Source: Ferruginibacter sp.
Lineage (GTDB): Bacteria > Bacteroidota > Bacteroidia > Chitinophagales > Chitinophagaceae
Direction: 5' to 3'
DNA: 64,000 nt
Assembly (NCBI GenBank): GCA_019638575.1
Contig: JAHBTN010000016.1
Coordinates: forward strand, 22,949 to 86,948
Below, one piece after another: positions 17,901-26,800 of this stretch. The notes beneath the pieces were generated by a model. It made no database searches and was not told where the DNA came from. It saw nothing but the letters and a program-made list of their open reading frames with translations. Both the position numbers and the translations under genes were made by a program. Within the stretch, counting starts at the first letter, position 1. Every line of letters starts with the position of its first letter.

Positions 17901-19052
17901 ATGATGGCTAGTTTAAAAAAAACATTCCTGTTTTTACTTTTTGCTTTTTGTTTTTTACTTACTACAAATGCTCAAGACAGTTCACGCCTGCGCATTTCGC
18001 TGCTTACCTGCACCCCGGGAGAAGAATTGTACTCCACCTTTGGGCACAGTGCTTTTAGGGTAATTGACAGCAACAGCGTTACCGATATAGTGTACAACTA
18101 CGGCACTTTTAATTTTGATGATGATGGCTTCTATTTAAAATTTGTAAGGGGTAAACTTCTTTACTATGTATCAACTGAATATTTTTCAGACTTTAAAGAA
18201 TTATACCAAAGCACCAACCGGGGGATTACCGAGCAGGTTTTAAACTTATCGGGCAGCGAAAAAATCAATATCCGTAATTTCTTAAATAATAATACCAGGG
18301 ACGAAAATAAATTTTATAAATACGATTTCTTTTTCGACAACTGTACCACAAGGTTGAGGGATATCCTTAAAAAACAACATGACTCTACTTTTACCCGGCA
18401 ACCTGTAATGCCCGCCGGCAGCAGGTTCAGGCAGGCCATTCACCAATACCTTGATAAGAATAATAAGTATTGGAGCAAACTTGGAATAGATATCCTGCTT
18501 GGCGCTCCCTGTGATGCCGTAATGACTGCAGAACAAATGCAGTTTTTGCCCGATAACCTAATGAAAAGTCTGGATAGCAGTAAACATCACGATATCATAT
18601 CCTCACAAAAATTATACAACATAACTGCTGACAAAAACGGCAAATCCATCTTTACTCCTTTTATTGTTTTTGCACTTTTATTAATCTTCATTCTTTTCAT
18701 TGGCCAGTCAAAAAATAAATTTGCCCGTGCATTTCTGCAAGGGTTTGATGGGTTGTTATTTTTTATTACCGGGGTTTTAGGTTGTATTTTAATTTTTATG
18801 TGGGTGGGTACCGATCATCAAATGTGCAAAAACAATTTTAATTTGTTATGGGCATGGCCCACACATGCCATCATGGCTTTTTTTGTAAACAGTAAAACTA
18901 ACCTGGCAAAAAAATATTTTAAATTTACTACTGTACTGTTAATGGCTGTTTTAATCAGTTGGTTTTTTTTACCACAGCAGATGAACAACGCCTTGCTACC
19001 GGTTGTTTTATTACTGATATACAGGGCTGCAAAAAAATCTATTGCTGTATAG
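17901..19052 (+). CDS. DUF4105/Lnb-type membrane protein, candidate lipoprotein N-acyltransferase
   Basis: The 383 residues include a signal peptide (TFLFLLFAFCFLLTTNAQ), a periplasmic DUF4105 domain at about 28-245 with LLTCTPGEELYSTFGHSAFRV and the invariant-looking KYDFFFDNCTTRLRD, and five hydrophobic segments in the last 135 residues (IVFALLLIFILFI, LLFFITGVLGCILIFMW, LWAWPTHAIMAFFV, TTVLLMAVLISWFFL, LLPVVLLLIYRA). DUF4105 proteins with a five-helix C-terminus were recently identified as Lnb, the enzyme that N-acylates lipoproteins in Bacteroides, which lack Lnt. The His in FGHS and the Cys in DNCTT are the likely catalytic pair. The function is inferred by family; paralogs with other roles may exist. 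Confidence 0.78.
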   Translation: MMASLKKTFLFLLFAFCFLLTTNAQDSSRLRISLLTCTPGEELYSTFGHSAFRVIDSNSVTDIVYNYGTFNFDDDGFYLKFVRGKLLYYVSTEYFSDFKELYQSTNRGITEQVLNLSGSEKINIRNFLNNNTRDENKFYKYDFFFDNCTTRLRDILKKQHDSTFTRQPVMPAGSRFRQAIHQYLDKNNKYWSKLGIDILLGAPCDAVMTAEQMQFLPDNLMKSLDSSKHHDIISSQKLYNITADKNGKSIFTPFIVFALLLIFILFIGQSKNKFARAFLQGFDGLLFFITGVLGCILIFMWVGTDHQMCKNNFNLLWAWPTHAIMAFFVNSKTNLAKKYFKFTTVLLMAVLISWFFLPQQMNNALLPVVLLLIYRAAKKSIAV

Positions 19053-19093
19053 CCTTACCACCTGTTTGTAAAAATTAAAATGCAATAACAAAG

Positions 19094-19879
19094 TTGGAAA
19101 TTAAAAACATCAGCTACGGAGGTTCAAAAATTTTTTACCGCAGCATTGGTAAAGGCAGGCCTGTTGTATTCATCCATGGCTTTGCCGAACACGGCGATAT
19201 TTGGAAAAACCAAATTGAATTTTTAAAAGACAACAACCACCTCATCATTCCCGATTTGCCGGGCAGCGGAAAATCGCAAATGATAAATGATATGTGCATT
19301 GAAGGCATGGCCGCAACCATCAATGCCATTTTAGATGAAGAAAAAATTGAACAATGCACAATGCTTGGCCACAGCATGGGAGGATATATTACACTTGCAT
19401 TTGCTCAAAAAAATGAACAGCGTTTAACTTCTTTAGGATTAATACATTCAACTGCCTTTGCCGATAGCGAAGAAAAAAAAGCTAACCGTTTAAAATCTAT
19501 TGAGTTTGTAAAAAAGAATGGCGCTTTTGAATTTTTAAAAGCGGTTATTACCGATTTATTTACCGAAGCATGGTATGCTAATAACAGCAATTTTGTAAAT
19601 GAACTTATAGAAAAAAGCAGGGGCTTTGCAGATGAAGCAATCATTGCCTATTATGAAGCCATGATTAACCGGGCAGATAAAACATCTATACTTAAAAACA
19701 GCAACAAGTCTGTACTTTTTATTATTGGACAACATGATAAAGCAGTGCCATTTACACATAGCTTGCAACAATGCCACTTGCCATCACAATCAACTGTTGT
19801 TATTTTACGCAACAGCGCTCACATGGGTATGTGGGAGGAGGCGGAGAAACTTAATAATGCATTGTTGGATTTTTGTTAG
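19094..19879 (+). CDS. Alpha/beta-fold hydrolase
   Basis: This 261-residue cytoplasmic hydrolase has FIHGFAEHGDIW (oxyanion region), nucleophile elbow LGHSMGGYITLAF, acid GQHDKAVPF and catalytic His in NSAHMGMWEE, a complete Ser-Asp-His triad. The substrate is unknown; the family includes esterases, C-C hydrolases and haloperoxidase-like enzymes. No ATG precedes the conserved KNISYGGSKIFYRSIGKG start, and the best start is TTG at 19094. A G/T-rich tract and the RAYT repeat region begin immediately after its stop codon. Confidence 0.85.
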   Translation: MEIKNISYGGSKIFYRSIGKGRPVVFIHGFAEHGDIWKNQIEFLKDNNHLIIPDLPGSGKSQMINDMCIEGMAATINAILDEEKIEQCTMLGHSMGGYITLAFAQKNEQRLTSLGLIHSTAFADSEEKKANRLKSIEFVKKNGAFEFLKAVITDLFTEAWYANNSNFVNELIEKSRGFADEAIIAYYEAMINRADKTSILKNSNKSVLFIIGQHDKAVPFTHSLQQCHLPSQSTVVILRNSAHMGMWEEAEKLNNALLDFC

Positions 19880-20204
19880 GGGAAAAAGTTGGGGGTTGGT
19901 GGTTGTTGGTTGTTGGTGGAGCCGTTGTTGGTAGCCTGACCAACAACATCGCACAATGATAGATGTATAAATATTTACCCGATAAACTTGGTGGAGCCGT
20001 TGTTGGTTGCCTGACCAACAACATTGCATATTGATACATGTATAAATATTTAACCAATAAACAACAGTAAACATAACTTTCAATTTTTAATCCCTGAAAT
20101 GGGTAAGCTCACTGCCGTTGTTGGTCGCCTGACCAACAACATTGCATAATGATACATGTATAAATATTTAATCGATAAACAACATTCAGCATAACTTTCA
20201 ATTT
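19880..20204. repeat. REP array on the 3' side of the RAYT gene (three units plus a G/T-rich tract)
   Basis: Three imperfect copies start at 19921, 19996 and 20114. Each has GCC followed by a hairpin of GTTGTTGGT and ACCAACAAC arms around a short GC-containing loop. About 40 nt of shared flank follow, including TGCATAATGATACATGTAT and TAAATATTTA in two copies; the copy at 19921 is more diverged. The hairpin arms are identical in all copies while the loop varies. A G/T-rich tract (19881-19920) may be a decayed copy. There is no credible coding sequence here. The arrangement is typical of REP elements mobilised by the neighbouring RAYT. Confidence 0.85.
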
Positions 20205-20230
20205 TCAATCCCTGAAATGGGTAAGCATAT
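20062..20230. repeat. Direct repeat copying the 3' end of the RAYT gene
   Basis: The stretch at about 20062-20110 (ACAGTAAACATAACTTTCAA, then TTTTTAATCCCTGAAATGGGTAAGC) is nearly repeated at about 20180-20226, where it forms the end of the RAYT gene. On the minus strand both copies encode the same final residues LTHFRD and a stop. With the REP units at 19996 and 20114 this makes a tandem repeat with a 118-bp period, so a REP plus gene-tail unit was duplicated. Confidence 0.75.
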
Positions 20231-20732
20231 TGAAACTTCCCTCCATACCGCCTGTTTCATAAAACAATACACTACTGTAATAATAATCTTCGGGGTGTAG
20301 GCATAAATTCCACTTAGGTTGTAATGGGTTATTATGGATATAATCGAGCTTTTGCAAAAATACCTGTTCTGTATATAACTCTATACTTAATGAATTCCTT
20401 TCCCATACTTGTTGTTTCCTGTCGGCAGCTTTAACTTGCAATAAACTTAACATCGGGTCATTATTCATAAACATAAATTTGAGAATGCTACGGGCTGTAA
20501 ATTTCATAAAGTCTCTTTGAAAATCTGCTTTATTCACTCCATCACTTATTTTCCATATTGCGTGAAAATGATTGGGCATTATTACAAATGCATTTACAAC
20601 CAATTGCTGATTATGTACCCTGTGTTGTATAGCTTCAATTAAAATCTGTTTATGTATTTCCTTATTTAAAACAGGTAACCAATTTAAGTTGGTTGCAGTA
20701 AAAAATTCAGTATGATGTTGAATGAGATTCAT
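20205..20732 (-). CDS. REP-associated tyrosine transposase (RAYT, IS200-like Y1 family)
   Basis: From the ATG at 20732 (MNLIQHHTEFFTATN) the product has 175 residues, the usual RAYT size. It carries the HuH metal-binding motif in VNAFVIMPNHFHAIW and, further on, YTEQVFLQKLDYIHNNPLQPKW with the candidate nucleophile Tyr of Y1 transposases and the RAYT-typical YIHNNP motif. RAYTs bind and cut REP hairpins as single strands. Matching REP hairpins lie on both sides in opposite orientation, which strongly supports the call. The frame is open upstream to 20924, but that extension reads through REP repeats (Cys/Ser/Gln-rich) and is not family-like. Confidence 0.9.
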   Translation of the reverse strand: MNLIQHHTEFFTATNLNWLPVLNKEIHKQILIEAIQHRVHNQQLVVNAFVIMPNHFHAIWKISDGVNKADFQRDFMKFTARSILKFMFMNNDPMLSLLQVKAADRKQQVWERNSLSIELYTEQVFLQKLDYIHNNPLQPKWNLCLHPEDYYYSSVLFYETGGMEGSFNMLTHFRD

Positions 20733-20799
20733 TGAATCAAAAGTATAAAATACACTTTGCTTGATGGTTGATAGCGGCAATATATATTTGTAGCCAATA

Positions 20800-20970
20800 T
20801 GTTGTTGTTGGTCAGACGACCAACAACGGCAGAGCGACCAACAACGGCATGGCGACAAACAACAGCAGTGAGAATAAATTGATGTTTGTTGGTTGGCGGT
20901 TAGCACTGTTTCCATTGCATACAAGGATGTTGTTGGTCAGGCGACCAACAACGGCTGGGCGAAAAATAAA
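20800..20970. repeat. REP repeats on the 5' side of the RAYT gene, inverted relative to the 3' array
   Basis: Two full hairpins, 20804-20830 and 20929-20955, have arms GTTGTTGGTC and GACCAACAAC, a 4-nt loop and a trailing GGC. The copy at 20929 is the exact reverse complement of the copy at 20114 over 27 nt. Two half-copies (CGACCAACAACGGC near 20835 and CGACAAACAACAGC near 20853) sit between them. Nothing else is evident in the 316 nt between the RAYT start and the next gene. Confidence 0.85.
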
Positions 20971-21048
20971 TTATTTTCTTTTAACAGGGCAGATTGCAAA
21001 AAAGGCAGCGTTTTACATTATTTTTAGGTCTTAATTGCTTTTAAACCT

Positions 21049-23652
21049 ATGATGAAGAAATTTATTTTCGCTTCTCTTCTTTTACTATTTTCTATCCCCT
21101 TATTTGCAAATCATATTTCGGGGGGTGAAATGATTTATCAATACATCGGGCCAGGAAGCATATCAAATAGTAAAAGATATAAAATCACATTAAGATTATT
21201 CAGGGATAACCTTGGCGGCGGTGCTCAAATGCCAACCAATGTATGGATTGGAATTTATAATATGGATAATCTAACTCTTGTTTCGGGCTCGGCATTTAAC
21301 GTAAATAGAACAAATTTAATAGATGTACCTGTTACCCCGGCTCCATCCTGTATGCAAAACCCTCCAATACTTGATTATCAAATGGGGATTTTTGAATTAA
21401 TTGTTGAGTTATCAAATAATTCATACGGTTATACTGCAGCATATCAAACTTGTTGCCGCATCTATCCACTAGAAAATGTATTAACACAAAATCAGCCTGC
21501 ACAAGGCGAAGGCTCTACTTATTCCTGTATCATCCCAGGTACTAATCAACTTGCATCAGGTAATAACAGTAGTCCCCAATTTAGAACCGAGTTAACAAGG
21601 GTTTGTTATAAATCAAAGTTCACATTTGATTTTGGCGCTACTGACCCAGATGGCGATTCATTGGTTTATTCTTTTTGTGATGCATATAACAGGGGTAACT
21701 CAACAAATTCGGCAAATGTAACTCCATCGGCACCACCCTATCAGTCTGTAAATTATATAAATGGTTATTCAGCAAGTAGCCCGTTAGGTTCGGGAGCCAC
21801 AATAAATTCAAAAACCGGTTTAATATCGGGTATATCTCCTCAAAATTCGGGCAGGTATGTTGTTTGTGTTTGTATTGATGAATACCGTAATGGAGTTATC
21901 ATTGGTCATCATCGTAAAGATTTTATTTTAACAGTAAGTAACTGTGATATAGTATCTGCAACACTGCTAAACAGTTACCCAAGTTGCGATGGGTTTACAT
22001 TGACATTTGAAAACATGACGCCATCGTTAGCAATACAAACATACGATTGGGATTTTGGAGATGGCAACACATCAACACTTGCATCGCCTACTCATACTTA
22101 TGCCGATACCGGCACCTATACTTTAAAGCTTGTTGTAAACCGTGGCCTTTCCTGTTCCGATTCTACTACTGCCATTGTAAAAGTTTATCCCGGATTTTTT
22201 CCAGATTTTTCTTATGCAGGCCAATGCCAGAAAGTGCCGGTACAATTTACAGACCTTACCACGGCTACTTATGGCGTCTCATCTAAATGGGAATGGAATT
22301 TTGGTGACTTAGCCTCTACCACCAACACATCAAACATTAAAAACCCAACACACACTTACAACAGTACAGGTACTTATACCGTAAGTTTAATTGTTGAAAC
22401 AGATAAAGGTTGTATAGATACTTTGCAAAAAACTATCACTATACTTGATAAACCACCTTTAACTGTTCCTAACGATACCCTAATCTGTATTATAGATACT
22501 TTGCAGTTAAATGCTGTTGGTACCGGTAGTTTTTTCTGGTCGCCCAATTATAATATCAACAATGTAAATATCAATAATCCATTGGTAAGCCCCGATGTAA
22601 CCACCACCTACCAGGTAAGGCTTACCGATCCTTTTGGTTGCGTGGCAACCGACTCGGTAAAAGTTAATGTAAAATCTTTTGTAACCTTATTTGCCGGTAA
22701 CGATACAACTATTTGCGCCAAAGATTCAGTTATACTACAACTAAACAGCGATGCATTGTATTATTTATGGACACCGGTCACAGGACTCAGCAATCCTACC
22801 ATACAAAACCCTAAAGCTGCACCATTGGTAACTACCACCTACCATGTTGTTGGCAGCATTGGTAAATGTATTGCACAGGATGATATTACCATTACACCCG
22901 TGCCTTACCCGGCTGCCAATGCCGGGCCCGATGAAACCATTTGCCTGGGACAGTCGGCACAACTGAATGCATCGGGTGGTAGTATTTATTCCTGGAGCCC
23001 GGCTGCATTTTTATCAGCTACCAATATACCCAATCCTGTATCGGTTAATCCTATCGATAATGTACGATACATTGTTACCGTAAGAGATGTGTTGGGTTGC
23101 CCCAAACCTGTAAAAGATACTATGCTGCTAACAGTAGCAAATATAATTGCCGATGCAGGCCCAAGAGATACATCGGTGGTATTAGGCCAACCACTGCAAC
23201 TGAATGCCGGCGGCAGCATCAATTATGCATGGACACCCACAACCTGGCTAAGTAATCCTGCAATCAGTAATCCTATTGCTTTGCCGCAAAATGATATTGA
23301 ATATGTAGTAAGGGTTAGTAATAATTTTGGATGTTTTGATACCGACAGCATACGGGTGCATGTATTTAAAATTAAACCAGACTTGTATGTACCCAATGCA
23401 TTTACACCAAATGGCGATGGCAACAATGATATTTTTAAACCCATACCTATTGGCATGAAGTCGATAGATATTTTTAGAGTGTACAACCGATGGGGGCAAA
23501 TGTTGTATTCAGGAACCGGTAATGGCGCCGGCTGGGACGGAACATTTGGCGGCAAAGGGCAGGAAACAGCAACTTATGTTTGGTATGCTGAGGGTGTAGA
23601 TTACCTGAACAACAAAATAAAAAGAAAAGGAACGGTGGTATTGATTAGATAG
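21049..23652 (+). CDS. Secreted PKD/Ig-like repeat protein with T9SS type B (gliding-associated) sorting domain
   Basis: The 867-residue protein has a signal peptide (KKFIFASLLLLFSIPLFANH), an N-terminal domain with HISGGEMIYQYIGPG and ATDPDGDSLVYSFCDAYN, two PKD domains (about 325-380 and 395-470; YDWDFGDGNTSTLASPTHTY and WEWNFGDLASTT), then several Ig-like units with the pattern ADAGPRDTSVVLGQPLQLNAGG. It ends with a C-terminal gliding-motility-associated domain (VPNAFTPNGDGNNDIFKPIPIGM to YVWYAEG and VVLIR). That end is the T9SS type B export signal, so the product is probably a surface-attached adhesin-like protein. It is paralogous to the next gene. ATG codons occur at 21049 and 21052, with no obvious choice. 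Confidence 0.88.
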   Translation: MMKKFIFASLLLLFSIPLFANHISGGEMIYQYIGPGSISNSKRYKITLRLFRDNLGGGAQMPTNVWIGIYNMDNLTLVSGSAFNVNRTNLIDVPVTPAPSCMQNPPILDYQMGIFELIVELSNNSYGYTAAYQTCCRIYPLENVLTQNQPAQGEGSTYSCIIPGTNQLASGNNSSPQFRTELTRVCYKSKFTFDFGATDPDGDSLVYSFCDAYNRGNSTNSANVTPSAPPYQSVNYINGYSASSPLGSGATINSKTGLISGISPQNSGRYVVCVCIDEYRNGVIIGHHRKDFILTVSNCDIVSATLLNSYPSCDGFTLTFENMTPSLAIQTYDWDFGDGNTSTLASPTHTYADTGTYTLKLVVNRGLSCSDSTTAIVKVYPGFFPDFSYAGQCQKVPVQFTDLTTATYGVSSKWEWNFGDLASTTNTSNIKNPTHTYNSTGTYTVSLIVETDKGCIDTLQKTITILDKPPLTVPNDTLICIIDTLQLNAVGTGSFFWSPNYNINNVNINNPLVSPDVTTTYQVRLTDPFGCVATDSVKVNVKSFVTLFAGNDTTICAKDSVILQLNSDALYYLWTPVTGLSNPTIQNPKAAPLVTTTYHVVGSIGKCIAQDDITITPVPYPAANAGPDETICLGQSAQLNASGGSIYSWSPAAFLSATNIPNPVSVNPIDNVRYIVTVRDVLGCPKPVKDTMLLTVANIIADAGPRDTSVVLGQPLQLNAGGSINYAWTPTTWLSNPAISNPIALPQNDIEYVVRVSNNFGCFDTDSIRVHVFKIKPDLYVPNAFTPNGDGNNDIFKPIPIGMKSIDIFRVYNRWGQMLYSGTGNGAGWDGTFGGKGQETATYVWYAEGVDYLNNKIKRKGTVVLIR

Positions 23653-23862
23653 TTGGGGAGTCGGGGTTGTTCGTTGTTTGTTGTTCGTTGGTGGTTAGCT
23701 AATAACATTTATCATATTTTGCTACTAACAAAAACAAAACGCTTACCTCTTCATTTGTTAATTATATCCATTTATCGCCATTCACCCAACATAAAACCCA
23801 CTTCTTTGATAAGCCGGTCTTTTTAGTTAGTTTTAGCACCTCAATACCACGTCAAAACTAAT
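23653..23862. other. Intergenic gap with G/T-rich tract
   Basis: The 210 nt between the two paralogous surface-protein genes start with a tract rich in G and T (GGGGAGTCGGGG then repeated GTTGTTCGTT-like steps) directly after the stop codon. No terminator hairpin or coding sequence is visible. The tract resembles the one after the hydrolase gene at 19880. Confidence 0.5.
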
Positions 23863-26800
23863 ATGAAGCATATTTTTATTTCGTTCCTGTTTGTTTTTTT
23901 TATTTCTAATGCATTTGCAACACATATCATTGGTGGGGAGATGCGTTATGAATATATTGGGCCCGGTGCCTTTCCAAATACAAAACAATACCGTATTCAT
24001 TTATTGCTTTTAAAAGATAATAATAGTGGAGCTAATCTAAATGCACAATATATAGTTGGCGTATTTAATAACGATAATAATCAAAAAGTGCTTGGCAATG
24101 GCGATAATAATAACTGGTGGGCTGTTGAGGATTTCCCGGGAACCTTACCTGTCCCAATTAATTCATCGCCTTGTATTCAGTTTCCGCCCAATCTTAATTA
24201 TGTTTATAAAACGTATTCATTTTTAGTAGATGTAACAGATAATGCAAGTGGGTACACTGTAGTTTTTCAAACTTATAGCAGGCAAACATCGGTTAATATC
24301 GCAATAGATCAAGGTGCAAATTATTCATGCACCATACCGGGTTTAAATCAATTACCCAATCCAATGGTTGATAATTCGCCCCAATATAAGTTGCCTATCT
24401 CTGTTATTTGCGCCAACTCTCCTTTTACATTAGACTTGAGTGCTGTTGACCCTGAAGGTGATTCTCTTGTTTACAATTTTTGTGATGCTTATAATGGCGG
24501 TGCCGCAACTAGCGCTGATTTTAGGGACCCTGCTCCACCACCATATCAATCTGTAACTTATATCCCTCCCTATAGTGCAATTAGGCCTATGGGTAGTGGA
24601 GTAACAATTAATAGTGCTACAGGTATTGTTTCTGGCACGGCACCTCAGGCAGGCAGGTATGTTGTTTGTGTTTGTGCTTCTGTTTACAGGAATGGAGTTT
24701 TAATTTCAATACACAGAAAGGACCTTATAGTAGAAGTCTCAGGTTGTATTCCTCTTACAGCGGTTCCAAGTTTTAATGCAGTAACATGTGATGGGTTTAC
24801 AGTTACACTCACTCAAAACAGTACTGGTAATCCTGATTTATACGAATGGGATTTTGGTGATCCTGCAAGCGGCCCTGCTAATACTTCTACCTTACCTAAC
24901 CCTACACATACATTTAGCGATACCGGTGTTTTTATGGTAAAACTTAAAGTAACTGTTTTAGCAAGCATGTGTGTTGATTCAGTTATTAAACCAATAGGTG
25001 TTTATCCAAACTTTTTCCCGGGCTTTATTAATTCTGCATTACTGTGCAGAAATGTACCTATCCAGTTTACCGACACCACTTATTTTCAATATGGCAATGT
25101 AACCGCATGGCGGTGGGATTTTGGTGATGGCTCTACGCTGGCAGATACCAGTCATTTGCAAAACCCCATTTATACTTACCCGGGGCCTGGCACTTATAAT
25201 GTAGAACTTACCGTTACCAATGATAAAGGTTGTGTAAACACTTATACAAAATCCATCACCATCAACGATAACCCGGTACTTAATTTATTAACTGCCGATT
25301 CAATCTATTGCGGCCTCGACAGCCTTCAGTTAAATGCCACCGGAACCGGAGCCTTCAATTGGCTGCCGGCCACCAATATTATTGGCGCTACAACCGCTAA
25401 CCCAAGAGTTTTTCCGCCGGCACCTATACGCTATACCGTTACTCTTACAGATGCCAACGGTTGCAAAAGCTACGACTCGGTGATGGTAACACCAAAATTC
25501 GATCTTATTAATTCAATTGTTGCCAATAACACATCTATTTGCGAAGAAGATACCATTCAACTAAATGGTAACAGCAATTACAACACTAATATCACCTGGC
25601 AATGGACACCTGCAGGCAGTTTGGAATCGCCAACGCAGCAAAACACCCGTGCTTATCCATCAATAAACACAGCCTATACTTTAACCACCCGATGGGGAAG
25701 TAATTGTGTAGCACAGGCCACACAAAATATTACAGTAAAACCATTAGCCATACCAAATGCCGGGCCCGATGCTGCACTATGTAACGGGCAGGCAAGCATT
25801 CAACTTCTTGCAAGTGGTGGCGATACCTATCAATGGACACCTACTGAAGGTTTAAGCGACCCCAATATTCCAAACCCAATTGCATCGCCATCAGTAACCA
25901 CCACTTACGTGGTAGCAGTAGGGGTTAATGGCTGCGCCAAAACCAGGTCAGACAGTATGGTACTTACGGTACGTACATTACCAACCATTTCTACTACTAA
26001 CGATACGCTCATTTGTATAATAGATACCTTACAGTTGAATACAACAGGCGTTGGTAATTTTGTATGGACGCCCAATTACAATATCAGCAACACCAATATT
26101 GCCAACCCGCTTGTAAGTCCCGATGTACCCACCACATACCGTGTAAGGCTAACCGATAGTTTTGGATGCTATAGAGATGATTCTGTTTTTATAGATGTAA
26201 GAACAGGCGTTATGCTTAATGCCGGAGCAGATACCACCATTTGCCAAACCGATACCATCAGGTTGAATACTGTGAGCGACGGGTTGTATTATCAATGGAC
26301 GCCGGCAACTTATTTAGATTACAGCAATATAAAAAATCCGTTGGCAGCGCCACTTACAAGCACCACTTATACAGTTGTATCAAGTATTGGTAAATGCAGC
26401 AGCACCGATGATATCACTATTAATGTAGTGCCCTATCCCAAGGCTAATGCCGGAGCCGATGTTTCGGTTTGCAGTGGTTTTTCGGCACAACTGAATGCAA
26501 GTGGCGGCAGCAGCTATGTATGGAGCCCCGAAGCCTTTTTAAGTAACACTTCTATACCAAACCCTGTCTCTCAAAAACCTACAGCAAGCATACAATATAT
26601 AGTTACGGTTAGGGATAACCTTGGTTGCCCCAAACCTGTAAAAGACAGTGTATGGGTATTGGTAGCGCCACCTGTAATTGCCAATGCCGGCCCTTCCGAT
26701 ACCACTGTGGTGCTTGGCCAGCCATTGCAGTTAAATGCAACAGGAGGCGATACGTATGTATGGTCGCCGTCCACATCATTAAGCAATGCAAACATCAGCA

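Noticed and set aside
19805-20083. Minus-strand ORFs of about 70-90 residues over the REP array
   Set aside because: They arise from repeated DNA (two near-identical peptide repeats) and overlap the hydrolase gene. No start signals or conservation pattern support them.
19921-20180. CRISPR-like array
   Set aside because: Only three units, with unequal spacing (75 and 118 nt), homologous flanks instead of unique spacers, and no cas genes. RAYT/REP explains it.
20733-20924. N-terminal extension of the RAYT reading frame (extra 64 residues)
   Set aside because: It translates REP hairpins into Cys/Ser/Gln-rich sequence with no family similarity. The ATG at 20732 gives the usual RAYT length.
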